Source: Sporomusaceae bacterium FL31
Lineage (GTDB): Bacteria; Bacillota; Negativicutes; DSM-1736; Dendrosporobacteraceae
Length of the DNA stretch: 64,000 nt
Direction: 5' to 3'
Assembly: GCA_003990955.1 (NCBI GenBank)
Contig: BIFV01000008.1
Span: 737,066-801,065, forward strand
Shown here: positions 9,369 to 17,117 of the stretch, one piece after another
Layout: each line of letters opens with the position of its first letter
How positions within the stretch are numbered: the stretch's first letter is position 1
Program-made: the position numbers and the translations under genes
The notes under the pieces: generated by a model
Databases searched by the model: none
What the model was told of the DNA's origin: nothing
The model's input: only the letters and a program-made list of their open reading frames with translations

Positions 9369-10802
9369 CTATTTCGCCAGCAGCTGACCATACAGGCTTT
9401 TGTACTGATCAGAAGACTGCTGCCAGCTAAAATTGCTCTTCATGGCGGTCTGGATAAGCTTGTTCCAGGCTTTTTTGTCGTGGAACAAAGCATGTGCCTG
9501 CTTCATAGCGTCCAGCAAAGCTGGCGCACTATAATCACTAAAACTAAAGCCTGTGCCTTCACCGGCTTGCTCATGATAGGATACAACAGTATCCTTTAAT
9601 CCGCCGGTGGCATGAACAATGGGGATACTGCCATAACGCATGGCAGTAAGCTGACTGAGTCCGCAAGGCTCTATGCGGGAAGGCATCAAGAACATATCTG
9701 AGCCGGCATAAATCCGTCTGGCTAAACGCTCATCAAAGCGGATAGCCGCAGCAACCTGCTGCGGATAACGCTGGGCAGCCTCAGTAAAGAAACGCTGATA
9801 ACGCTCTTCCCCGGTACCAAGAATAATGAGCTGACCCTCCAGCTGTAACAGCTCGTCCAATATGTCAGCAACGAGATCCATTCCTTTTGATTCCACCAGC
9901 CGTGAGACAATCCCAACAACGGGTATGGCCTCTGCTGCCGGTAAGCCTAGACTTTCCTGCAGCCGCAGTTTATTGTCACGGCGCTTTCGCAGTGAGCGGG
10001 CATCAAAAGGAGTATCAATGAAAATCCCGTTACGCGGATCATATTCAGCATAATCGAGCCCATTGACAATCCCAGTCAATTGATGGCTGCGTTTGCGCAG
10101 CAGCCCGTCCATATTTTGGCCATACTCAGGCTGTAAAATTTCCGCAGCATAGCTCTGACTCACCGTGGTAATGGCATCAGAACAATTTAAACCACCTTTT
10201 AGAAAGCTAACTTGGCCGGAAACTTCCACACCATCAGGTGTGAAATACTCCCAGCCTAAATCCAGCATGTCCCCTAAAATATCAGGCGAGAAATTCCCCT
10301 GGTACTCCAGATTATGAATAGTAAAAACCGTCTTCAAATCGGCATAAAAAGGCATAGCACGATAGTGAGCATTAAGCAGCACACTCATCATCCCGGTATG
10401 CCAATCGTGGCAATGGAGAATATCGGGCTGAAACTCCAACTGGGGCAGTACTTCTAAAACAGCCCGGCAAAAAAACGCAAACCGCTCATGATCATCATGG
10501 TGGCCATAGACCTCGCTGCGGTCAAAGTAATAGTCATTGCCGATAAAATAAAAGATTACACCAGCAACAGTGAGTTGAGAGACATCGCACACCTGCTGGC
10601 GCCATCCCACAGGCACAATAATCCTGTGGGTTACAACCATTTGATCCAGATATTCGGTCGCAATATCCCGGTAGCGGGGCAGCACAACCCGAACATCGAC
10701 GCCCTGCCTGGTCAGTTCCTTGGGCAAAGCGCCAATCACTTCGCCTAATCCGCCAGTTTTAATAAAAGGCGCGGCCTCAGCTGCAGCATGCAATACTTTC
10801 AT
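9369..10802 (-). CDS. glgA: Glycogen synthase GlgA
   Basis: GT5 glycogen synthase using ADP-glucose, 477 aa. The N-terminal KTGGLGEVIGALPKEL holds the sugar-nucleotide binding K-x-G-G-L motif at about residue 15. The C-terminal Rossmann half has the E-PCGL-Q type motif (SRIEPCGLSQLTAMRYGS) with the retaining-GT Glu. The ATG is 4 bases past the glgD2 stop, with only a weak GGTGA before it, so coupling is likely. It is the only glgA in view, so both GlgC/GlgD pairs presumably feed it. Confidence 0.96.
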   Translation of the reverse strand: MKVLHAAAEAAPFIKTGGLGEVIGALPKELTRQGVDVRVVLPRYRDIATEYLDQMVVTHRIIVPVGWRQQVCDVSQLTVAGVIFYFIGNDYYFDRSEVYGHHDDHERFAFFCRAVLEVLPQLEFQPDILHCHDWHTGMMSVLLNAHYRAMPFYADLKTVFTIHNLEYQGNFSPDILGDMLDLGWEYFTPDGVEVSGQVSFLKGGLNCSDAITTVSQSYAAEILQPEYGQNMDGLLRKRSHQLTGIVNGLDYAEYDPRNGIFIDTPFDARSLRKRRDNKLRLQESLGLPAAEAIPVVGIVSRLVESKGMDLVADILDELLQLEGQLIILGTGEERYQRFFTEAAQRYPQQVAAAIRFDERLARRIYAGSDMFLMPSRIEPCGLSQLTAMRYGSIPIVHATGGLKDTVVSYHEQAGEGTGFSFSDYSAPALLDAMKQAHALFHDKKAWNKLIQTAMKSNFSWQQSSDQYKSLYGQLLAK

Positions 10803-10806
10803 CACG

Positions 10807-11925
10807 TTAAATCACCGTCCCTTTCTCAATGACAAGGGGATAGGTTTGATCCCCTTTGAGCCATTTTCCTGTCGTGATCATGACATCTTTATCACAAATG
10901 ACATTTTCCACGATTGCATTTGCGGCAATCTCGCATTTTTGCATGATAATACTGTTTTTAACGCAAGCACCTTTATGGACTTTTACCCCTCTGAATAACA
11001 CGCTATTTTCGACACTGCCTTCAATAATGCAGCCATTTGCGACCATGGCATTACTCACCTTGGCGTTTTCCTTATACTTAGCGGGTGCCTCATCTTTAAC
11101 CTTAGTATAGATCAACCCGGATTTAACAAACAACTCCTGCCACTTTTCCGGTTTCAACAAGTCCATATTATGCCGGTAGTAGCTGGCCACAGAATTAATC
11201 CGGGCCACAAACCCCCGATGCTGATAGGCATAAATTTTAAGCCGGTCTAAGTTTTTTATCAGCCCGTCTTTCAGGAAATCGACACCACCCCGGGCATAGC
11301 AGCCGCTAATGATATCCACCAGCAATTCTTTTTTCATCAAGTACATATCCATGGATACTTTGGAGCTGGTATATTTAGCAGGATTCACGGCTAAATCAAC
11401 AACCCTGCCATCCTCAGTTGTTTCCAGCATGGTGCAGCCGGTAAAATCATCACTGCCTGGATCTTGATCTTTATAGACTATGGTAATGTCTGCACCCGTA
11501 TTTTCATGGAACTGAAAGACTTTCCGATAGTTCATGTTGCAGATGGTATGACTATTGCTGATTAAGACATATTTCTGCCGGCTGCTTTCAATATAATCCA
11601 GATTATGTTGAAAGTTTTCGACATCACCGTTGCCTTTGCCAGCTCCGGCTATGGTGTGAGCCGCAGGTAAGATAAAGAGGCCATCTCTTTTGCGAGCCAA
11701 ATCCCACTCTTTGCCTGACCGCAAATGATCCATTAAGGAGCGGGACTTATTTTTGACTAAGATCCCGATATTTTGAATGCCTGAATTGACCATGCTCGAT
11801 AAAATAAAATCAATCAGCCGATACCTGCCGGCAAATGGCACGGCGGCCAGCGGACGGTGCTCGGTAATTTCCTGAATTAAGGCTTCATTTTCATATAGAT
11901 TGATAATCCCCATGACTCGTTTCAT
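10807..11925 (-). CDS. glgD: GlgD subunit of ADP-glucose pyrophosphorylase, second copy
   Basis: A 372-aa nucleotidyltransferase-like protein starting MKRVMGIINLYENEAL, with HRPLAAVPFAGRYRLIDF and a C-terminal beta-helix of hexapeptide type (residues about 280-370). As in the first copy, the catalytic GGxGxRL loop is replaced, in keeping with GlgD as the non-catalytic partner of GlgC. The start is the ATG 7 bases after AGAGGTG; the longer in-frame start at 11946 would place that ribosome site inside the gene. It lies between glgC2 and glgA. Confidence 0.92.
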   Translation of the reverse strand: MKRVMGIINLYENEALIQEITEHRPLAAVPFAGRYRLIDFILSSMVNSGIQNIGILVKNKSRSLMDHLRSGKEWDLARKRDGLFILPAAHTIAGAGKGNGDVENFQHNLDYIESSRQKYVLISNSHTICNMNYRKVFQFHENTGADITIVYKDQDPGSDDFTGCTMLETTEDGRVVDLAVNPAKYTSSKVSMDMYLMKKELLVDIISGCYARGGVDFLKDGLIKNLDRLKIYAYQHRGFVARINSVASYYRHNMDLLKPEKWQELFVKSGLIYTKVKDEAPAKYKENAKVSNAMVANGCIIEGSVENSVLFRGVKVHKGACVKNSIIMQKCEIAANAIVENVICDKDVMITTGKWLKGDQTYPLVIEKGTVI

Positions 11926-11961
11926 AACGACACCTCTTTGCTTCAAGACAGCCAGTCTTTA

Positions 11962-13143
11962 CTAGCCTACTTGTTTTTGCTGGATTGGGCCATCACCATT
12001 TACCTGCGCATCACGCGGTACAACGTCTCCTTCGGGAATAACCAGAATATCGTCTTGGCTGCTGTTGATTTTCGCATCAGCTTCAATGATGCAGCGTCGA
12101 CCAATAATGGCTCTGGTAATCTCAACATTTTCACCGATTTGAGCATAAGGCATAATGACCGAATCCTTAATCTTGGCTCCTGCCCCGATTTGCACCCCAG
12201 GAAAAATCACCGAGTGTTCAACCTCTCCATAAACAACCGCCCCTTCGCTGATTAAGGAGCAGCTAACCTTAGCACCATTAGCAATATAGTGCGGCGGCCT
12301 GGTAGGGTTGACCGAATAGACCCGCCAAGCCGGATCATGCAAGTTCAGCTCAGGTTCGTCAGCCAGTAAGTCCATATTGGCCTCCCAAAAGCTTTCGACA
12401 GTGCCGACATCTTTCCAATACCCTTGAAAATGATAAGCAAATAATTTATGCCCGCCAGCCAGCATTTTCGGAATGACATTTTTGCCAAAATCATGGCTTG
12501 AAGCTGTATCTTTCGCATCTTCTTCCAGACTGCGCTTAAGAAACTTCCAATTAAAAAGATAAATTCCCATTGAAGCCAAATTGCTGATCGGCTGTGCCGG
12601 CTTCTCTTGAAATTCAGTAATTCTTCCATTCTCGGCTGTATTCATAATGCCAAAGCGCGGAGCTTCGATGATCGGCACTTCAATCACACCAATCGTGGCT
12701 TCAGCCTTTTTGGCCTTATGATATTCAAACATTTGTGAGTAATCCATGGTATAAATATGGTCACCGGAAAGCACCAAGACATAACTGGGATTGATCATTT
12801 CAATAAAATTGATATTCTGATAGATTGCATCCGCGGTTCCCTTATACCATTCCGCACCTTTCTCACGGGCATAAGGTGGCAGGATATACACGCCGCCGTC
12901 CTTACGGTCTAAATCCCAGGCCCCGCCTGCCCCGATATAGCTATGCAGCGCTAATGGCTGATATTGAGTTAAAATACCCACTGTATCGATTCCTGAGTTG
13001 TGACAATTACTCAGAGGGAAATCAATAATCCGGTACTTTCCGCCAAACGGCACAGCTGGTTTTGCGATCTTCTTGGTTAACGATCCTAACCGACTGCCCT
13101 GCCCACCTGCGAGAATCATCGCCAAACACTCTGTCTTGCGCAT
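11962..13143 (-). CDS. glgC: Glucose-1-phosphate adenylyltransferase GlgC, second copy
   Basis: A 393-aa catalytic ADP-glucose pyrophosphorylase. It has [17 protein letters not shown] near the N-terminus, [28 protein letters not shown] and a C-terminal left-handed beta-helix. The ATG follows GAGGGGG with an 8-base gap. This is the first gene of the glg region on the minus strand, so its upstream 200 bases should carry the main promoter. Having two complete GlgC/GlgD pairs beside one GlgA is unusual and could provide two differently regulated enzymes. Confidence 0.95.
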   Translation of the reverse strand: MRKTECLAMILAGGQGSRLGSLTKKIAKPAVPFGGKYRIIDFPLSNCHNSGIDTVGILTQYQPLALHSYIGAGGAWDLDRKDGGVYILPPYAREKGAEWYKGTADAIYQNINFIEMINPSYVLVLSGDHIYTMDYSQMFEYHKAKKAEATIGVIEVPIIEAPRFGIMNTAENGRITEFQEKPAQPISNLASMGIYLFNWKFLKRSLEEDAKDTASSHDFGKNVIPKMLAGGHKLFAYHFQGYWKDVGTVESFWEANMDLLADEPELNLHDPAWRVYSVNPTRPPHYIANGAKVSCSLISEGAVVYGEVEHSVIFPGVQIGAGAKIKDSVIMPYAQIGENVEITRAIIGRRCIIEADAKINSSQDDILVIPEGDVVPRDAQVNGDGPIQQKQVG

Positions 13144-13592
13144 CTAAATTTCCCCCTCTGGTTGTTGTTGACATCAGCGCATGTTTCACTTTGCACACTT
13201 TCTCACCATATGCTTGCATGATAGCAAAATATTACTACTTTAATGATTTATTAATATTTTTACATTATTTGGATTTTACCTGCTTCTTACTTAAAATAAT
13301 ATGTTAATTTTTGGTTAAAAATTACCTGCTAAGAAAATAGCTATTTTGCTATTTTTTACTCTGCCAGCAGCACAAATCTTTTGTGAAGAGACAAATCGTC
13401 AAATGGCTCATGATGCGAATACATTTTCGCTAAAATATTTGTCAGCCCAAGCAGTAAACTTTGTCAACTCCTGCCGGAAAAAACATTGCTGTTCAAGATT
13501 AAACTTTGAACAATTTGTTATAAACTGCCTGGAATGAAGCATTTCATTTTCGCTGAAACTATCATTAATCGCCTCGCAAAGGAGGAGAAAAA
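13144..13592. other. Divergent intergenic region between glgC2 and the 3D-domain gene
   Basis: AT-rich, with no coding potential that I can support. A short hairpin lies at about 13336-13358 (AATAGC-TATTTT-GCTATT followed by a T run) and could act as a terminator or attenuator on the plus strand ahead of the 3D-domain gene. I looked for a ydaO-type (c-di-AMP) riboswitch, which precedes some genes of this family, and did not find its conserved core. Confidence 0.4.
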
Positions 13593-14219
13593 ATGAAACA
13601 TCATCGGCATCATAAAGTTAAAGGCACCGAAAAAAAATATGGGCGCATGGCAGCCGCTTTTGCTGGTGCTGCATTGTTGTCAGCCGCTCTGTTTAACCCA
13701 ATGGCGTCTGCGGCAACACCACAGGCTCCAGTCGATCCGGGTGTGGCCACGCAAAAGGCTGCGCCCGTACAAAAGGGCATGGCTAAGCATGTTAAAGTCG
13801 GCCAAAAGAAAGCAGTCGATCAAGCTGCCAAGCAGGCAGTAAAGAACAAGCAGGCGAAAAAAGCAAAGCAAACTACCGAAAAGAGCCAAAAAGCCACTGA
13901 ATCCAAGCAAGTCATTAATGTTACCGCAACCGCATACGCACCTGGGCCGCATGACAATGATCAATGGGGAAGCAAAACATATTTAGGAACCGAAATCCGG
14001 CCGGGTGTCATCGCCGTCGATCCCAATGTCATTCCGCTGGGGTCTACCGTAAAGATTGAGTTGCCTAATGGCGAAACCATGCATGCCGTTGCGGAAGACA
14101 CCGGCGGCGCCATCAAAGGCAACCGCATCGATATTGCCAAATGGTCGGTGCCAGAAGCTCAGCAGTTTGGAATGAAAGATGCCAAAGTAACCATTCTGCA
14201 AAAAGGTGACAAATCGTAA
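13593..14219 (+). CDS. Secreted 3D-domain (RlpA/MltA-like) cell-wall protein
   Basis: A 208-aa exported protein. Basic N-terminus, then a signal-like segment (MAAAFAGAALLSAALF, cut likely after MASAA). A Lys/Ala/Gln-rich linker follows (about 50-105). The C-terminal 3D double-psi barrel (about 108-205) carries the three conserved Asp: VIAVDPNVIPLGS, AEDTGGAIKGNRID. 3D domains occur in Firmicute peptidoglycan-cleaving proteins (YocH/YabE/Rpf-like). Start by AAAGGAGGAG 7 bases before the ATG. Single-gene unit ending in a strong terminator. The basic linker may bind the cell wall; substrate unknown. Confidence 0.88.
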   Translation: MKHHRHHKVKGTEKKYGRMAAAFAGAALLSAALFNPMASAATPQAPVDPGVATQKAAPVQKGMAKHVKVGQKKAVDQAAKQAVKNKQAKKAKQTTEKSQKATESKQVINVTATAYAPGPHDNDQWGSKTYLGTEIRPGVIAVDPNVIPLGSTVKIELPNGETMHAVAEDTGGAIKGNRIDIAKWSVPEAQQFGMKDAKVTILQKGDKS

Positions 14220-14235
14220 ACAGTCAAATAGGCAC

Positions 14236-14269
14236 AAAAGCCGGTAAACATCATGTTTACCGGCTTTTT
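14236..14269. terminator. Rho-independent terminator after the 3D-domain gene
   Basis: AAAAGCCGGTAAAC / GTTTACCGGCTTTT is a 14-bp perfect stem around ATCAT, then TCCTG. It can serve both the plus-strand 3D gene and the minus-strand M48 gene, although the M48 stop is already at 14326. Confidence 0.9.
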
Positions 14270-14325
14270 CCTGCATTGCCTTATCAATCATTCCTGGAAT
14301 AAGCCAGTCATAGATCGCAATTGTC

Positions 14326-15372
14326 TTATTTAGTTTTCCAATGCCGTAGGGCATCAATATAAAGGTTAGCCAAGTCCTGCGTACTCAGCCCTTGGGCTCC
14401 GGCATCTTCAGGCGTAATGGTAATAATCGAACGATCCTCATAATAGACTGTATAGTTTGTACCATCCGTATCTAAGATATAGCGGTCAGGTGAATAGTCC
14501 GGCAATGCTTTGACCCGGTACAAGGTTCCGGCAACGAAGCAAGCGCGGTGTACAGGTTTATAGCCGCTTAGCGATGCATAAATCGGCGGCAGCTTCCAGG
14601 TGCCGTCAACAACATAAGCCGATTTACCATCCTCGCTCTGCGCCACCTGAGGAGTAATTTTAGCGTCTTTCAGATACTTCTGCGCTAATGCCACCCTGGC
14701 CTTGCCCTCCGGATGATCAGAGAATAAATCGTAATGATATTTCTGATCAAGCTCGGATAATTTATACAAGCCCAGCAACATACTATAAGGATTATAGCCA
14801 GCCTTAAAGGAATGGGAAAATCCTAAATAATCGGCTTCGCGTTCGTCTGACCGGCTATGACCGGCCATAATGGCATTAAAGGCAAGATTCTGCAGCATGG
14901 CTCCACGGTCACCAAAGGCTACCCCAAACAAAATGCCAATCCCAAGACTTTTTTCCATTTGACGGACACTGTGCTTTTTGACCACATGGCCAATTTCATG
15001 GCCGATAACGCCAGCCAATTCGTCATCTGAAGGCATGAGATCAATTAATCCTTGAAATATGTATATGAAGCCACCTGGTGCAGCCATAGCATTAATTTCT
15101 TTGGAGTTGAGCACTTTAAAGCTATACGGCAGATCACGGCGGTCAGAAACAGCGACCATACTCATGCCAATTCTGTTCACCCGGGCTTGCAGTTCAGGGT
15201 CGTCCACCAAACCATACTTTTCCTCAAGCTGCTTGCCTACATCGCGGCCAATCGAGATTTCTTCTTTGGTACTGATCAATCCGGCGCTGGCGGTTGGCAT
15301 TCCCAACACATTGATTGCCAGCATGAATAGGAACAGGAATCCTGTTATACGGCGCAATAGCAAAATCAACAT
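14326..15372 (-). CDS. M48-family metalloprotease, exported
   Basis: Zinc metalloprotease of the Oma1/HtpX/BepA group, about 348 aa. An N-terminal hydrophobic signal (LLLRRITGFLFLFMLAINVL) is followed by the peptidase domain with GHEIGH at about residues 125-130 and the third zinc ligand Glu in SRSDEREADYLG. The last 100 residues after the protease domain are not recognised. Start not certain: the ATG at 15372 has AAAGGG only 3 bases away, and the neighbouring TTG codon is possible; an upstream frame begins at 15396. Probably a periplasmic quality-control protease, by analogy. Confidence 0.88.
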   Translation of the reverse strand: MLILLLRRITGFLFLFMLAINVLGMPTASAGLISTKEEISIGRDVGKQLEEKYGLVDDPELQARVNRIGMSMVAVSDRRDLPYSFKVLNSKEINAMAAPGGFIYIFQGLIDLMPSDDELAGVIGHEIGHVVKKHSVRQMEKSLGIGILFGVAFGDRGAMLQNLAFNAIMAGHSRSDEREADYLGFSHSFKAGYNPYSMLLGLYKLSELDQKYHYDLFSDHPEGKARVALAQKYLKDAKITPQVAQSEDGKSAYVVDGTWKLPPIYASLSGYKPVHRACFVAGTLYRVKALPDYSPDRYILDTDGTNYTVYYEDRSIITITPEDAGAQGLSTQDLANLYIDALRHWKTK

Positions 15373-15533
15373 CACCCTTTCATCCAGTACTAGCACCTTA
15401 CTAGTTTATATATTCCGGCAAAACTAAATAATCCCTCTAAACACAGCCGTTTCACCCTGTGGAAATTAAAGGTTATCCTAATATTAGTAAAGAAACAAGA
15501 ACTATAGCAAAGCATATTTAGGCCTATAGAGCC

Positions 15534-15562
15534 TTTACAAAGAACAAATTATGAAATATAGT
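15534..15562 (+). promoter_or_regulatory. Sigma-A type promoter of the ccpN-ppsR-ppdK operon
   Basis: TTTACA, 17 bases, TATAGT. It lies 52 bases upstream of the ccpN start in an otherwise AT-rich region. Confidence 0.65.
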
Positions 15563-15614
15563 ATAACTATTAGCAAAAAATACTGAATTAGTGTACGCTA
15601 TTTACTAAAGGCAG

Positions 15615-16256
15615 GTGAATGATATCGAACTATCACCTAGACAGACCACCATATTAGAAATGGTTAAAGAATTTGGCCCAATTACTGGTACCCAAATTGC
15701 CGAAAAGCTCTCCTTGAGCAGAGCGGCGCTCCGGTCGGATTTGGCCATTTTAACCATGTCAGGCTTACTTGGAGCCAGACCGCGGGTAGGTTACTATTAT
15801 ACCGGTAAAAATCAGACTGAACTGATAGCCGGAGTGATTGGCAGCATCTGTGTTGGTGATGTTCAGTCACGCCCCATTGTGATCCGTGAAAACTGTTCGG
15901 TATATGACGCCATTGTCACCATGTTCATTGAAGATGTCGGTACCCTGGTTGTTGTTTCGGAAGGCGGGTTCATTGAGGGAATCGTTTCCCGCAAAGACTT
16001 GCTGAAAGCCACAATGGGCGGCAAGAACGTCAACGATTTGCCGGTCACGCTAGCCATGACCAGAATGCCGAATATTATTTTGACCACCTCTGAAGAGTTA
16101 GTGCTAAGAGCAGCGCAAAAGCTGATTAATCATCAAGTCGATGCATTGCCGGTCGTCGAGATGGTCCATATTGACAACATCGAAAAATTTAAAGTGGTTG
16201 GTCGCTTTACCAAGACCAATATCACTCAATTATTTGTTCATCTAGCAGAACATTAA
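15615..16256 (+). CDS. ccpN: CcpN-type repressor with CBS domains
   Basis: A 213-aa transcription regulator: an N-terminal winged helix (about 1-60; ILTMSGLLGARPRVGYYYTG matches the CcpN signature) and two CBS domains (about 80-135 and 145-205) that in this family sense nucleotides. In Bacillus, CcpN represses gluconeogenic genes under glycolytic conditions. It heads an operon with the PPDK regulatory protein and PPDK, which fits control of pyruvate-to-PEP flux. The start is the GTG at 15615 (reads MNDIELSPRQ, the same length as known members); its ribosome site TAAAGG is only 3-4 bases away. Confidence 0.9.
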   Translation: MNDIELSPRQTTILEMVKEFGPITGTQIAEKLSLSRAALRSDLAILTMSGLLGARPRVGYYYTGKNQTELIAGVIGSICVGDVQSRPIVIRENCSVYDAIVTMFIEDVGTLVVVSEGGFIEGIVSRKDLLKATMGGKNVNDLPVTLAMTRMPNIILTTSEELVLRAAQKLINHQVDALPVVEMVHIDNIEKFKVVGRFTKTNITQLFVHLAEH

Positions 16257-16283
16257 CCATCATCATTAAAGGAGGTAGTCGAG

Positions 16284-17117
16284 ATTAATCTTCAATTAAA
16301 TCCGTTAAAAGCTCCGATTGTCTATATCTTATCTGACTCAATTGGTGAAACCGGTGAAGTGGTCGTCAAAGCCGCTGCCAGTCAGTTTGCATCCGGCCCG
16401 GTAAAATTCCATCGAGTCCCTTTCTTAATATCTGCCAAGCAAGTAGAAGAAGCATTGATCGAGGCTGCTGATGCCGGCGGTATTGTTGTCTATACGCTGG
16501 TGCGACCTGATTTAAAGGTTTTTCTTGAACAAAAAGCCAAACAGCTCCAGCTTGTTGCTGTCGATGTGATGGGTCCAATTATTGATGCGTTAAAGCAAGT
16601 GACTGAACTACAGCCAAAGAATGAACCAGGGGTTATCCGCAAAATTGATGAGGCTTATTTCAGCAAAGTCGAGGCCATCGAATTTGCCGTGAAATATGAT
16701 GATGGCAAAGAACCTCGAGGCTTACTTAAAGCTGATATTGTCATTATCGGGATTTCCCGGGCCTCTAAAACGCCATTGTGCATGTATTTGGCTCATAAAG
16801 GCATTAAGGCGGCCAACTTGCCGTTAGTGCCGGAAGTACCGCCTCCAGCTGAACTCTATCAGGTGCCGCCGCAAAGAGTCGTAGGACTAACCATTAAACC
16901 GGCGCTGTTATTTGAAATTCGTAAAGAACGCTTAAAATCCATGGGGCTTTCACCAGCCGCTGATTATGCCAGCTTTGAAAGAATATTGCAAGAGCTGGAG
17001 TATGCCGACAGCATCATGCGTAAAGTCGGCTGCCCGGTGCTTGATGTAACCAATAAAGCGACTGAAGAGACTGCCGCAAAAGTGCTTGAATTCTACTATA
17101 AGGGAGTGGGTAAATAG
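16284..17117 (+). CDS. ppsR: Pyruvate, phosphate dikinase regulatory protein (kinase/phosphorylase), apparent ATT start
   Basis: Bifunctional ADP-dependent kinase and Pi-dependent phosphorylase (DUF299) that turns PPDK off and on by modifying a Thr beside its catalytic His. Conserved N-terminus IVYILSDSIGETGEVVVKAA and the P-loop-like GISRASKTPLCMYLA at about 155. The family N-terminus lies upstream of the first ATG/GTG/TTG in frame (GTG at 16359). Reading back, the only codon well placed behind AAAGGAGGT is the ATT at 16284 (7-base gap), giving 277 aa. The stop shares one base with the ppdK GTG. Confidence 0.9.
   Translation: MNLQLNPLKAPIVYILSDSIGETGEVVVKAAASQFASGPVKFHRVPFLISAKQVEEALIEAADAGGIVVYTLVRPDLKVFLEQKAKQLQLVAVDVMGPIIDALKQVTELQPKNEPGVIRKIDEAYFSKVEAIEFAVKYDDGKEPRGLLKADIVIIGISRASKTPLCMYLAHKGIKAANLPLVPEVPPPAELYQVPPQRVVGLTIKPALLFEIRKERLKSMGLSPAADYASFERILQELEYADSIMRKVGCPVLDVTNKATEETAAKVLEFYYKGVGK

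Noticed and set aside
13204..13592. ydaO-type (c-di-AMP) riboswitch ahead of the 3D-domain gene
   Set aside because: The gene family often has one, but the conserved core sequences are not present in this interval.
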